From Luteibacter sp. (GTDB taxonomy: Bacteria; Pseudomonadota; Gammaproteobacteria; Xanthomonadales; Rhodanobacteraceae), in contig NZ_WNDO01000012.1 of the NCBI RefSeq assembly GCF_009912395.1, positions 62,001-126,000 on the forward strand: a stretch of 64,000 nt of DNA, given 5' to 3'. The notes under the pieces were generated by a model. The model was not told the DNA's origin and did not search any database. It was given only the letters and a program-made list of their open reading frames with translations. The position numbers were made by a program, and so were the translations under genes. This document shows positions 16,981-26,000 of the stretch, piece after piece; position 1 is the first letter of the stretch; each line of letters opens with the position of its first letter.

Positions 16981-18224
16981 GGCAATGTACCGGTGGCGAG
17001 GTGGTCGAGCAGATCGGCGATATCGGGCACCAGGGGATGTTCCGGGTAATCGTGGAGGAGGGCGCGAGCAAGGGCGAGGGCATCGTCGACGCGGTCGAGG
17101 CGTTCGAGCAGCCGCGCCGCGAGCAGGCCGTAATGAGGCGCGCCTGCGTCGCCGGGCCAGGTTCGCAGGTAGCCGGCCGACAGGTGCGCGGCCAGCCGGA
17201 TCATGCCGCCATGGGCTGCGGCCTCGGCCAATGGACCGCATGTCGTGGGCGCATCAGGGAGGAAAGCCGGGTCGATGTCGAGCGTGTCCTGCACGACACC
17301 CAGTGCGCGACGGTTCTCGCGCGCTACGACGAGCGCGGCGATCCATATCTGCGCATGGACCAGCAGTTCCTGCTGTCGTTGCTGGCTGCGCAGCAGCTCG
17401 CGGTAACGCAGATGAATGGGCGCGGGGGCGATGCCGTCGCGAATGCGATCGGTGAGGATGTCGGTGGCGGCGGGAATATCGTCGCGTGCCACGTCGTTCA
17501 CGTGCTTCAGCAGCGCCGTGTCATCGTCCTGATGGAAGGCCTCCACCAACTCCTCCGACTCGGGGCGATAACCCAGCGTTTCGTGACGATGGTGGATGAG
17601 CGCGCCCATGAGGTGGAAGTTGTAGACGGTGAGGTAGTTGGCGATGGCGAAATAAGCAAGCATGCCGAGGAAGCTCGGGCCGCGGTCATTCATGGCGTAT
17701 TGGGCGCCACTTTGCAGCAGGCTGGTAAATGCCACCACGCCGAACAAGGCCATGTAATGGCTGCCAAGCCGGCCGATCACCGCGATCCAGGTCGCTGGAT
17801 TCAACGCCGTCAGCACGCCGTCGAACGTAAGCGACATCGTGATGGCCGGCAACACGAAGGCGAACGCGATCGACACCAGAAGGCCGGGGATGCCCAGCAG
17901 GATGGGAGCGAGCACGGCGATGGCGTTGCCGGTGACCTGGATGACCACCAGTGCGAAGCCAGTCCTGTCCTGTGATTCGAGGGCCACTTCCGGCGGATCT
18001 GCGTAGCCGTCGGCCGAGCGTCGCAGGCATTCGAAAGCGTAGGCATAGATCGCCACCCAGCCCAGTCCCGTGATCAGCAGGCGCGCGCCGGGAAAGAAGG
18101 CGAGGATCTCGAATAGCGTGATCGCGACGATCGCAAGTGGCGCGGAGCCGCGCAAGGGGTAGCGAAACCCCGTGCGGATGCGTTCACCAAACGGTGTTGC
18201 GGCATCGACCAGTTCAAGGCGCAT
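16977..18224 (-). CDS. Multi-spanning membrane protein with helical C-terminal domain, function unknown
   Basis: This 415-residue protein is not assigned to a named family. The first 230 residues hold about six hydrophobic helices in pairs ([60 protein letters not shown]). Residues 240-415 are soluble, helical and TPR/SEL-like in feel ([20 protein letters not shown], with a similar block earlier). It sits 2 bases after the HerA-like ATPase stop and overlaps greB by 4 bases, so it is co-translated with both. The start at 18224 is fixed by that junction. It may use the C-terminal helical domain to bind a partner at the cytoplasmic face. Confidence 0.7.
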   Translation of the reverse strand: MRLELVDAATPFGERIRTGFRYPLRGSAPLAIVAITLFEILAFFPGARLLITGLGWVAIYAYAFECLRRSADGYADPPEVALESQDRTGFALVVIQVTGNAIAVLAPILLGIPGLLVSIAFAFVLPAITMSLTFDGVLTALNPATWIAVIGRLGSHYMALFGVVAFTSLLQSGAQYAMNDRGPSFLGMLAYFAIANYLTVYNFHLMGALIHHRHETLGYRPESEELVEAFHQDDDTALLKHVNDVARDDIPAATDILTDRIRDGIAPAPIHLRYRELLRSQQRQQELLVHAQIWIAALVVARENRRALGVVQDTLDIDPAFLPDAPTTCGPLAEAAAHGGMIRLAAHLSAGYLRTWPGDAGAPHYGLLAARLLERLDRVDDALALARALLHDYPEHPLVPDIADLLDHLATGTLP

Positions 18225-18226
18225 GG

Positions 18227-19729
18227 TCAGCGCTTGCCGCCGAAGATGCTGCCGAGAATGCCACGCACGATCTGCTGGCCAGCGCGCGTGCCTGCCGCGC
18301 GAACCATCGACTTGGCCATGCTTTCCAGCATGCCCTGGCGTCGCGACGTACCCAGCACCGCATCGCGCAACGCGCCACCCCATCCGGCTTCCGCGCCGGC
18401 GGCGGCCCTGCCGGGGCCTTTCACGGGAGGTGCGTCGTCGGCGCTCTTCTCGCTGGCGCGCGCGGCGAGCAATTCCTCGGCGGATTCCCGGTTCACCGGG
18501 GTGTCGTACTTGGCACCGACCGGCGAACGCGAGCGAACGGTGGCGCGCTCCTCGACGGTGATGGCGCCGATGCGGCATTCCGGCGTGGCGACCAGGATCT
18601 TTTCGACGGGGGAGGGCACGCCGCCCTCGCCAAGCGTGGAAGCGAGTGCTTCGCCGGTGCCGAGCGTGCCGATGACGTCGGCGACGTTGAGCTTCGGATT
18701 GCGGGTGAACGTTTCCGCCGCGGCCCTCACCGCCTTCTGGTCGCGTGGCGTGAACGCGCGCAGCGCGTGCTGCACGCGATTGCCGAGCTGGCCGAGGATC
18801 TCGCCGGGGACGTCGTCCGGATTCTGCGAGCAGAAGTACACGCCGACGCCCTTGCTGCGAATCAGGCGCACCACCTGTTCGACACGCTGGCGCAGCGCGG
18901 CAGGGGCATCATCGAACAACAAGTGGGCCTCATCGAAGAAGAACACCAGCTTGGGTACGTCGAGGTCGCCTACTTCAGGCAACTGCTCGAACAGCTCCGA
19001 CAGCAGCCAGAGCAGGAACGTGGAGTACAGGCGTGGCTTGAGGATCAGCGTCTCGGCGGCCAGCACGTTGATGACGCCGCGCCCGCTCATGTCCTGGCGC
19101 ATCAGGTCGGCCAGCTCCAGCGCGGGCTCGCCGAAGAAGGCGTTGGCGCCGTCCTGCTCCAGCTTGAGCAGCGCACGCTGGATGGCGGCGACGCTCTGCG
19201 CACTGATGAGGCCGTAACGGGCGGAGATGTCCTTCGCATGTTCGGAGGCGAAGCCCAGCATGGCACGCAGGTCGCCGAGGTCGAGCAGCAGGAGGCCCTC
19301 GTCGTCCGCCACGCGGAACACCACCTCGAGCACGCCCTCCTGCGTATCGTTCAGGTCGAGGATGCGGGCGAGCAGGGTGGGGCCCATCTCGCTGATGGTG
19401 GCGCGGACCGGATGGCCGAGCTTGCCGTAGATGTCCCAGAACACCACCGGATTGGCCTGGGGCTTCCAGGCGGACAGGCCGAGTTTCGCGAGCCGGGCCT
19501 GGAGTTTGTCGCCCGGTGCGGCGGCCGCCTGGGACAGGCCCGCCAGGTCGCCCTTGGCGTCGGCCAGGAAGCAGGGCACGCCAAGGCGGGAGAATCCTTC
19601 GGCGAGCAGCATCAGCGACACCGACTTACCGGTGCCCGTGGCACCGGCGATCATGCCGTGGCGATTGCCGTAGCGGGAGTCCAGCTCGACGGAGGCGTCG
19701 TCGTTGCGGCCGATGAGGATCCTGGGCAT
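18227..19729 (-). CDS. DUF853/HerA-like P-loop ATPase (YjgR type)
   Basis: This 500-residue cytoplasmic ATPase of the HerA/FtsK superfamily has Walker A GATGTGKS near residue 30, ADAKGDLAGLS just after, Walker B KLVFFFDEAHLLF near 285 and a sensor-like YFCSQNPDDVPGEIL. The layout matches the DUF853 (YjgR) family, whose cellular role is not established; HerA relatives pump or resect DNA. The C-terminal 100 residues are Arg/Lys/Gly-rich and end in FGGKR. ATG 19729 follows AAGGAA at 8 bases. It heads the three-gene run with the unknown membrane protein and greB, and is divergent from the lytic transglycosylase gene. Confidence 0.88.
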   Translation of the reverse strand: MPRILIGRNDDASVELDSRYGNRHGMIAGATGTGKSVSLMLLAEGFSRLGVPCFLADAKGDLAGLSQAAAAPGDKLQARLAKLGLSAWKPQANPVVFWDIYGKLGHPVRATISEMGPTLLARILDLNDTQEGVLEVVFRVADDEGLLLLDLGDLRAMLGFASEHAKDISARYGLISAQSVAAIQRALLKLEQDGANAFFGEPALELADLMRQDMSGRGVINVLAAETLILKPRLYSTFLLWLLSELFEQLPEVGDLDVPKLVFFFDEAHLLFDDAPAALRQRVEQVVRLIRSKGVGVYFCSQNPDDVPGEILGQLGNRVQHALRAFTPRDQKAVRAAAETFTRNPKLNVADVIGTLGTGEALASTLGEGGVPSPVEKILVATPECRIGAITVEERATVRSRSPVGAKYDTPVNRESAEELLAARASEKSADDAPPVKGPGRAAAGAEAGWGGALRDAVLGTSRRQGMLESMAKSMVRAAGTRAGQQIVRGILGSIFGGKR

Positions 19730-19860
19730 GGCGCTATTCCTTAAGAAAATACTGAACAAGTCTACGCAACGGTATGCCGCTACGGGAAAAAATCGTCCGG
19801 GGCCCCCTTGAGTTGAGAGGGGTCCGGGATTAACGTTGCGGGCATTGTCGTACCCGAGCC

Positions 19861-21402
19861 ATGAGAATGCCTCTTCGTTTCCCTCGTTCCGCCATGTTCC
19901 TGCCTATCGCCCTGCTCGTCGGTTGCGCCTCCAGTGGCGGCCCGCGTCCCGGCAAGGCCGTGCCGCAGGTCAATGCGTTGTACGACCGGATGAACCAGGC
20001 AAGCAAGGCCTACGAGGCGTCGATCGACCAGGCGCGCCGTGGTGACACCCCTAACGCAGAGAAGACCCGCAAGCAGGCGCTCGACCAGCTTAAGGATGCC
20101 TCGGCCCGTTGCGGCCTCACCCCGGGTTGCGATCCGCAGCGTTTCGCCGCGGTGTTCGATCGCCTGTTGCGCCTGAAGGACGGCAGCTTCATCGAGGGCG
20201 AGGACGCCGACGACACGCCGCAGGGCGCCGAGGTCGGCGTGCAGCCGGGCGACGCGGCTGGCTCGCCCGTGGCCCTGGGTGCCTTGCCGCAGGCCGAGCG
20301 CAGCGTCACATTGCTCAAGGGCCAGAAGTTCGCCGACATGATGGTCATGAATGGCCCGGTGAAGGCGTCGCTGGAGATGTGGCTCACCCAGCTGCGTCCC
20401 AACCTGATGGACGCCTACGTCAATTACCAGATGATGCGCTACAAGATGTCGCCGGCCTACAAGTCCGCTGACCTGCCCGAGGCGCTGCTGTTCGGCATCA
20501 TGGCGAAGGAGTCCGGCGGCAAGGTGCATGCAGTGTCGCGTTCCGGCGCGTCCGGTCCCTTGCAGTTCATGTACGCCACCGGCTTGCGTTTTGGACTGTC
20601 CAACGACAGTGGTTTCGACCAGCGCTTCGACCCGACGATGGCTGCGCAGGCCAATGCGCAGTACATCAACGAGCAGCTTGCCACGTTCAACAACAACCTC
20701 GAGCTGACGCTGGCCGCGTACAACGGCGGCGAAGGGCGCATGCGTCGCATCGCCCAGGCCAACCCCGGCGCGGGCTTCTACGATCCGCAGATCTACGGCC
20801 AGATGTCCGCGGAAACCCGCGACTACGTGCCGATGGTGCTTGCCGCCGCGTGGCTTTACCTGCATGCGGACAGCTACCACCTGCGCTGGCCGAAGATCGA
20901 CGGCGAACCTGGTCAGATCGTGCTCAAGCGCCCGGCGTCCATTTCCGAGCTGACCATCTGCCTGGGTTCGGCCGAGGGCATGAACGACGGCTGGTTCCGC
21001 ACGCTGCGCAACCTCAATCCGCGCCTGGATCCGCAAGTCAGCCAGCCGGTCGGTACCCGTCTGGACGTACCCAAGCAGCTGGAAAAGGCCTATGCGTCGA
21101 CCTGTGCCGATGGCCCGTGGCCGATCCTTGCCAGCGACCTGCACAACGCGGTGAAGATCATCGCGCCACCTCCGCCGGCCGCCACCTCGGCCGCGCTCGC
21201 CAACGGCCCGGCTCCGTCCTCGACCTCATCCCGGCCGTCGTCCAGCGCGTCGAAGAGCTACACGGTGCGCCGCGGCGATACGCTCGTCAGCATCGCGCGC
21301 AAGAGCAGCTGCGCCGACGTGGAGTCGATCGCGAAGATGAATGGCCTCAAGGGCCACCAGTTGCAGGTGGGGCAATCGCTGCGACTGCCGGTCTGTCGCT
21401 GA
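19861..21402 (+). CDS. Lytic transglycosylase lipoprotein with LysM domain (MltD-like)
   Basis: This 513-residue lipoprotein should cleave peptidoglycan to anhydro-muropeptides at the outer membrane. The signal peptide ends in the lipobox LLVGC. An N-terminal helical domain precedes the SLT catalytic domain with Glu217 in GIMAKESGG, followed by GASGPLQFMYATG and LAAYNGGEGRM. One LysM domain (YTVRRGDTLVSIARKSSC to the end) anchors the enzyme to glycan after a Pro/Ser/Ala-rich linker. MltD normally carries two or more LysM repeats, so this is a shorter form. The last residues VC are unusual for LysM and might form a disulphide with the Cys in KSSC. The ribosome site is weak. Confidence 0.9.
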   Translation: MRMPLRFPRSAMFLPIALLVGCASSGGPRPGKAVPQVNALYDRMNQASKAYEASIDQARRGDTPNAEKTRKQALDQLKDASARCGLTPGCDPQRFAAVFDRLLRLKDGSFIEGEDADDTPQGAEVGVQPGDAAGSPVALGALPQAERSVTLLKGQKFADMMVMNGPVKASLEMWLTQLRPNLMDAYVNYQMMRYKMSPAYKSADLPEALLFGIMAKESGGKVHAVSRSGASGPLQFMYATGLRFGLSNDSGFDQRFDPTMAAQANAQYINEQLATFNNNLELTLAAYNGGEGRMRRIAQANPGAGFYDPQIYGQMSAETRDYVPMVLAAAWLYLHADSYHLRWPKIDGEPGQIVLKRPASISELTICLGSAEGMNDGWFRTLRNLNPRLDPQVSQPVGTRLDVPKQLEKAYASTCADGPWPILASDLHNAVKIIAPPPPAATSAALANGPAPSSTSSRPSSSASKSYTVRRGDTLVSIARKSSCADVESIAKMNGLKGHQLQVGQSLRLPVCR

Positions 21403-21408
21403 CGCGAC

Positions 21409-21852
21409 TCAGGTCGCCGCGCGGGGCTCCATCCATTCCGAGGCGACATCGCGTCGCTCGGAGGCGGACAATTCCTTGATCTGGCGCATCAGCCGGAGGA
21501 TCTGGCGGTGCAGTTCCTCCATGCCCGGCCGGTGCGAGTCCAGCGTCTCGTGATAGACCGAGGCGATCCATAGGGTTACGCCGCGCGTGGCGATCAGCGG
21601 GTTTTCGGAGCGCGCCTTGGTCAGCCCGATATCCGGGCCGTGCCCATAGGTGCTGTAACGCTCTTCCGGCGGGGTACCGTACAGGTGCGGGAAATCGCAG
21701 GCGGCGGCCTGCTCCATCTCCCGGCGTACCAGTTGCTGGAGATCGGCATGCGTACGCACGGGCAGGTCGAGAACGACACGCTCGATATCGGCTAGCTGGC
21801 GACGAAGACGGATTTCGCGGTTCAGCGCGATGAGGTGGGTGACCAGACGCAT
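21409..21852 (-). CDS. Hypothetical protein, 147 aa, soluble
   Basis: I do not recognise a family. The protein is highly charged and has no signal peptide or membrane segment. It begins with a helix (LIALNREIRLRRQLADIERV) and has a central part with HLYGTPPEERYSTYGHGPDIG, followed by two more helices (ETLDSHRPGMEELHRQILRLMRQIKEL). AGGGGAAG 6 bases before ATG 21852 is a good ribosome site, and codon use matches the neighbours, so the gene is real. It follows psd on the same strand after a 129-base gap holding a palindrome and converges with the lytic transglycosylase gene 6 bases away. Confidence 0.7.
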   Translation of the reverse strand: MRLVTHLIALNREIRLRRQLADIERVVLDLPVRTHADLQQLVRREMEQAAACDFPHLYGTPPEERYSTYGHGPDIGLTKARSENPLIATRGVTLWIASVYHETLDSHRPGMEELHRQILRLMRQIKELSASERRDVASEWMEPRAAT

Positions 21853-21959
21853 GGACGACTTCCCCTAGTACGGATGCTTCTTGGCTTCGACGCCTCCCTC
21901 GAAAGGGGTATCGAAGGCCCGAAGCATACCGCCGGCCCAAGTCAAATGTAAGTCGTTCT

Positions 21960-21974
21960 CGTCACATTGTGACG
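21960..21974. promoter_or_regulatory. Perfect palindrome between psd and the hypothetical gene
   Basis: CGTCACA-T-TGTGACG is a perfect 7-bp inverted repeat around one base, 108 bases upstream of the hypothetical gene start and 8 bases after the psd stop. There is no T-tract, so it is not a normal terminator. It could be an operator. Confidence 0.35.
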
Positions 21975-21981
21975 CGGTGGG

Positions 21982-22830
21982 TCACGCCGTGGTGCCGGCC
22001 CAGCGACCGAGGCGCTGCCCCATCTGCACCACCTGCTGTGGCGCCAGCGAGTCGAGTTCGTAGCCCTCGGGCAGCAGCAGGATCACGGTGGAACCCATGT
22101 TGAAGCGGGCCATTTCCGCGAAACGCTCGAGGGTGACGCCACGGGCACGGCAGTCCACCTTGCGGATATCCGACGCGTAGGGCGGGATGGTCAGGCCGTC
22201 CCACACGGTGGCGACGCTGGAGACCAGGATCGCGCCGACCATGACGGAGACGAAAGGACCGTGCTCGCCGTCGAAGTGGCAGACCAGGCGTTCGTTGCGG
22301 GCGAACAGGCGGGGGATGGCCTCCACGGCGAATGGCGCCACGCTGAAGATGCGTCCCGGGACATGGGTGGTGCCCAGCAGCTTGCCATCCAGCGGCATGT
22401 GGACGCGATGGTAGTCGCGCGGTGACAGGTAGATCGTCACGAAACTGCCGTTGCGGTAGGCGGCTGCGGTGGCCTCGTCGCCGAGCAGTTCGGCGGCGGT
22501 GTATTCCTGGCCCTTGGCCTGGAAGATCCGGCCGTCACGGATGCGGCCCGATTGGCTGATGCGACCGTCGGCGGGGCACAGGATCGCCTGCGGATCCGGG
22601 TCGGCCCGGCGCGCGTCCGGCTTCAGCTTGCGGGTGAAAAAGGCATTGAAATGCTGGTAGGCCAGCGGGTCGGGCTGGGCCGCCTGGCTCATGTCCACGT
22701 CATAGCGACGGACGATCTGCCCGATCAGGAAGTTCTTCCACGGAGCCCACTCCCAGCGCGTGGCGTGGTAGACGATCCGCGAAAGGAAGCGATGCGGGAG
22801 GATGTATTGAAGCAGGACGTTGGGCTTCAT
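21982..22830 (-). CDS. psd: Phosphatidylserine decarboxylase
   Basis: Psd converts phosphatidylserine to phosphatidylethanolamine at the inner membrane using a pyruvoyl group made by self-cleavage. The cleavage motif here is MGST (Ser247) rather than the common LGST, followed by VILLLPEG. Other family marks are the N-terminus LLQYILPHRFLSRIVY, FNAFFTRKLKPDARR, CPADGRISQSG and YLSPRDYHRVHMP with its conserved His. I placed the start at 22830 because the protein then begins like E. coli Psd. An ATG 39 bases upstream (22869) has a slightly better purine stretch and cannot be excluded. The mature enzyme would be two chains cut before Ser247. Confidence 0.94.
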   Translation of the reverse strand: MKPNVLLQYILPHRFLSRIVYHATRWEWAPWKNFLIGQIVRRYDVDMSQAAQPDPLAYQHFNAFFTRKLKPDARRADPDPQAILCPADGRISQSGRIRDGRIFQAKGQEYTAAELLGDEATAAAYRNGSFVTIYLSPRDYHRVHMPLDGKLLGTTHVPGRIFSVAPFAVEAIPRLFARNERLVCHFDGEHGPFVSVMVGAILVSSVATVWDGLTIPPYASDIRKVDCRARGVTLERFAEMARFNMGSTVILLLPEGYELDSLAPQQVVQMGQRLGRWAGTTA

Positions 22831-23050
22831 CGGCGGGAGTATAGGGGACTCTGCCGCCGGGGCCAGCATGACCGACCGCCTGCCTTGGAGGGGCTTCTAC
22901 ACATTTCCTTCATGTAAGCGGACTTATAGCGTGACCCCGAACGGTCCCGTCTCCGGACGGATGGGACCCTGAGTCGTGGCAGGCAGGCGTGGAAGGACGC
23001 CAGCCCGCTACGTTGGTGGCCGCCATGGCGGCACTACCCGGGGTCTCGAC

Positions 23051-26000
23051 ATGAGCAAGCGCATCGGCGTTTCCGGCCGCCCGCAAGGGGCGCGCCGTCT
23101 GGTAGGGTTGACGCGGCATATCCTGGTGGCTTCCATCGCGGCAAGCCTGCCCGTGGCGGCGCAACAGGCGACTTTGCAACCGTACGATCCGGTCAACAAT
23201 AGCGCCGAGAACGGCGCGGTGATCGTCAATGGCGGCGCCACGCTCACCTTGAACGGTCCACAGCAGTTCGCGCCCGGCGACAGTGGCGACCGGCAGACGA
23301 CGATTGCGGACCTCAAGAATTCCGGTGGTCGGCTCGACGTGAGCGGGTTGCAGTGGCTGAGCGCCGCACGACTGAATCCGGGCCCGCAGAATTTCGGCGT
23401 GAGCGTTCCCGATCCGATCACGGGCGGTCGACGCGTAGCTTCCGCCTACAACACGGCGAACCTCGTCGACCTAGCTCCGCTCCCCGACACCACGTCTGTG
23501 CCGGACATCGCCAACGTGGGCCAGAACCAGTACATCGACGCTCGCATCGGCACGGTGCAATCGACGGGTGGCACGCTCGATGTCGCCATAGGAGTGCCGG
23601 GTGCCTTGTCTACGGCGGCGACCAACGGCTGGACCATGGCGGCGAAGCAGACCTCGCTCGTCTACGTGGATGGCACCGGTACGGCGGCGAGCATCGGGAA
23701 CTGGACATCGTCCAACCGCATTACGTTCGACGGCGCGGTGGCGAGCCCCGACGAGACGCAGAACTTCAGCGTGCCCTTCGTTTCGCACTACGCGGGAACC
23801 GTCAACGTAACCATCGGCGGAACGGCCTACACGTTCCCTGTGACCAACTCGACCCAATTGCGCTCATACAACGATTTCCTGATCCAGCGCATGCAGGACG
23901 GCAGTCTCGATCCGGCCCAGTACAGCGTGTATTTCGCCCTGGCCTACACGTATACGACCGAGGTGGTGGCCTACAAGCTCTCCGCGACGGCGCCTGCGGG
24001 CGACAAGATCGCGCAGCCGATCGGCGATCGCATCGTCCTGCACGCCGTCGGTGCGAACGCGTCGGGTAATGTCGCTCCGGGGGCGGCCCTGGAGGTAGTG
24101 AATGCCAACCACGGCGCGGTGCGCGCCGAGCAAGGGGCGAACGTCACCATCGCGTCGGGCGGCACACTGGCGACGACGCACAGTTCCGGTGACGGTTCCG
24201 CTGTTGTGCTGGCTTCGGCAAGTCACGGAACGAACGACGGCGTGATCAATGGCAACTTCTTCCGGGCCGCCAATGGTGCCATTACGGACAGCCCTTTCGG
24301 CTCCAATGTGGTCGAAGTGCAGGACGGCAGCGATTTCACCAATAACGGCATCCTCAACCTGGCAACCGGCACGGCCAACGGCGCGGGCAAATCCACGGGC
24401 ATCCGCCTGGGCACGGGCGCTGTCGGCACCAACAACGGCATCGTCAACGTGGGCATCAGTGGCTCCCGCTCGAACGGATCGATGGATGGCGTCTACCTCA
24501 ACGATCCCACCGCGAGCTTCACCAACGCGGGCACGATCTATATCGGCCGCGGTCCCCAGGTCGATGCCAATGCAGCCCCCGATGTGGCGATCAACCAGAC
24601 CACGATCACGACCGGCATCAACGTCGCCAACGGTGGCACCGTCAAGAATGCCGCCAACGGCACGATTACCATTGGTTCGCTCACGCAGAACGCCGCCGCC
24701 ATCTATGTCGCCTCGCCCACGGCGAACGTGGACAACGCAGGCACCATCGACATCAACGGCAAGGCATCCGCGGTGCCACGGGAGAACGACGGCATCCTCG
24801 TGCAGAACGCAGGCGCGTCGGGCGCTGTCGTGAACAGCGGCACGATCAACGTGAACGGCGTCAACGGCACGGGCATCAAGGCGCTCTCGACGGCAGGGAC
24901 CGCGTCCCTCGTCAGCTCCACCGGCACCATCAACGTGGCCGGCGGTGCCGATCCATCCAGCGGAGCGCGCAATTTCGGCGTATGGGCCGAAGGGCAGGGA
25001 AGCGCCACCGCGCGGGCCGACGTGCGGGGTGCCGTCAACCTGCTAGGCGATGGCGCGATCGGCATCCACGCCCGTGGCCGCGCCACCGTGGACGTCGCGG
25101 CGGGCGCGGCGCCCAGCTTCACGAGTGGCACGAAGCAGATCGGCTTCTTCGCATTCGGCGATAACGCTCACATCAACGTCAATGGCGGTTCGGTACTGGA
25201 TGTGTCGACCGCACAGTCGACGTTGTTTCGCCTCGACTCGGGCGCCGACTTCGACGGCACCGGCTTGACGATGAGCGTGTCCGGCGCCCAGGCCACGGGC
25301 GTGCTGGGTAGTGGTACGGGTTCGGTGCTCAACACGCGCGATGCGTCCATTGCGGTATCCGGGAGCGGCGCGCAAGGAGTGGTGGCGGAGGGAGGCGCCA
25401 CCGCAACCATTGATGCCGCGACGACCATGAGCCTTACCGGCAATGGTGCCATCGCAGGCATCGCGGATGGCCAGAAGCACAGCCTGACCGGGGCAAACAC
25501 GGGTTCCGTCGTGCGTTCGACGGCGTTGACGAGCAACGCGACGCTGGCATCGTCACAGGCTGGCGTGATCGGTTTCATCGCGCGTAATGGCGCATCGCTT
25601 TCCAATACGGGAAACATCGCCTTCACCGGTACGAACACCATCGGCTTCATCGTGGAAACCAACGCGTCGGCGACTAATGCCGCCAACGTCGATCTCTCCG
25701 GTCCCGGCGCTACCGGCGCGTTGCTTCGGTCAGGTGGCACCTTCGCCAACAACGGTACGATCCATGTCGGCAACGGCACGGGCGTGCGGGTAGAAGGCGC
25801 CGGCACGCAGCGACTGAACCCGGCCGGCACAATCTCCGTCGACGACGGCATCGCGGGCGTGCAGCTGACCAGCGGCGCTGGGCTGGTGCTGGGCAACGGC
25901 GACTCGGCCATCGTCACGCAGGGCAGTGCGCATGGCATCCTCCTGGATACGGGGGCAATCTCGCTGGTGGCCAACGGCACCACGATCACCACGCTCGGCA

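Noticed and set aside
19775-19835. Imperfect GC-rich hairpin between the HerA-like gene and the lytic transglycosylase gene
   Set aside because: The stem has a bulge and a wobble pair, and both genes diverge from it, so a terminator makes no sense; too weak to call an operator.
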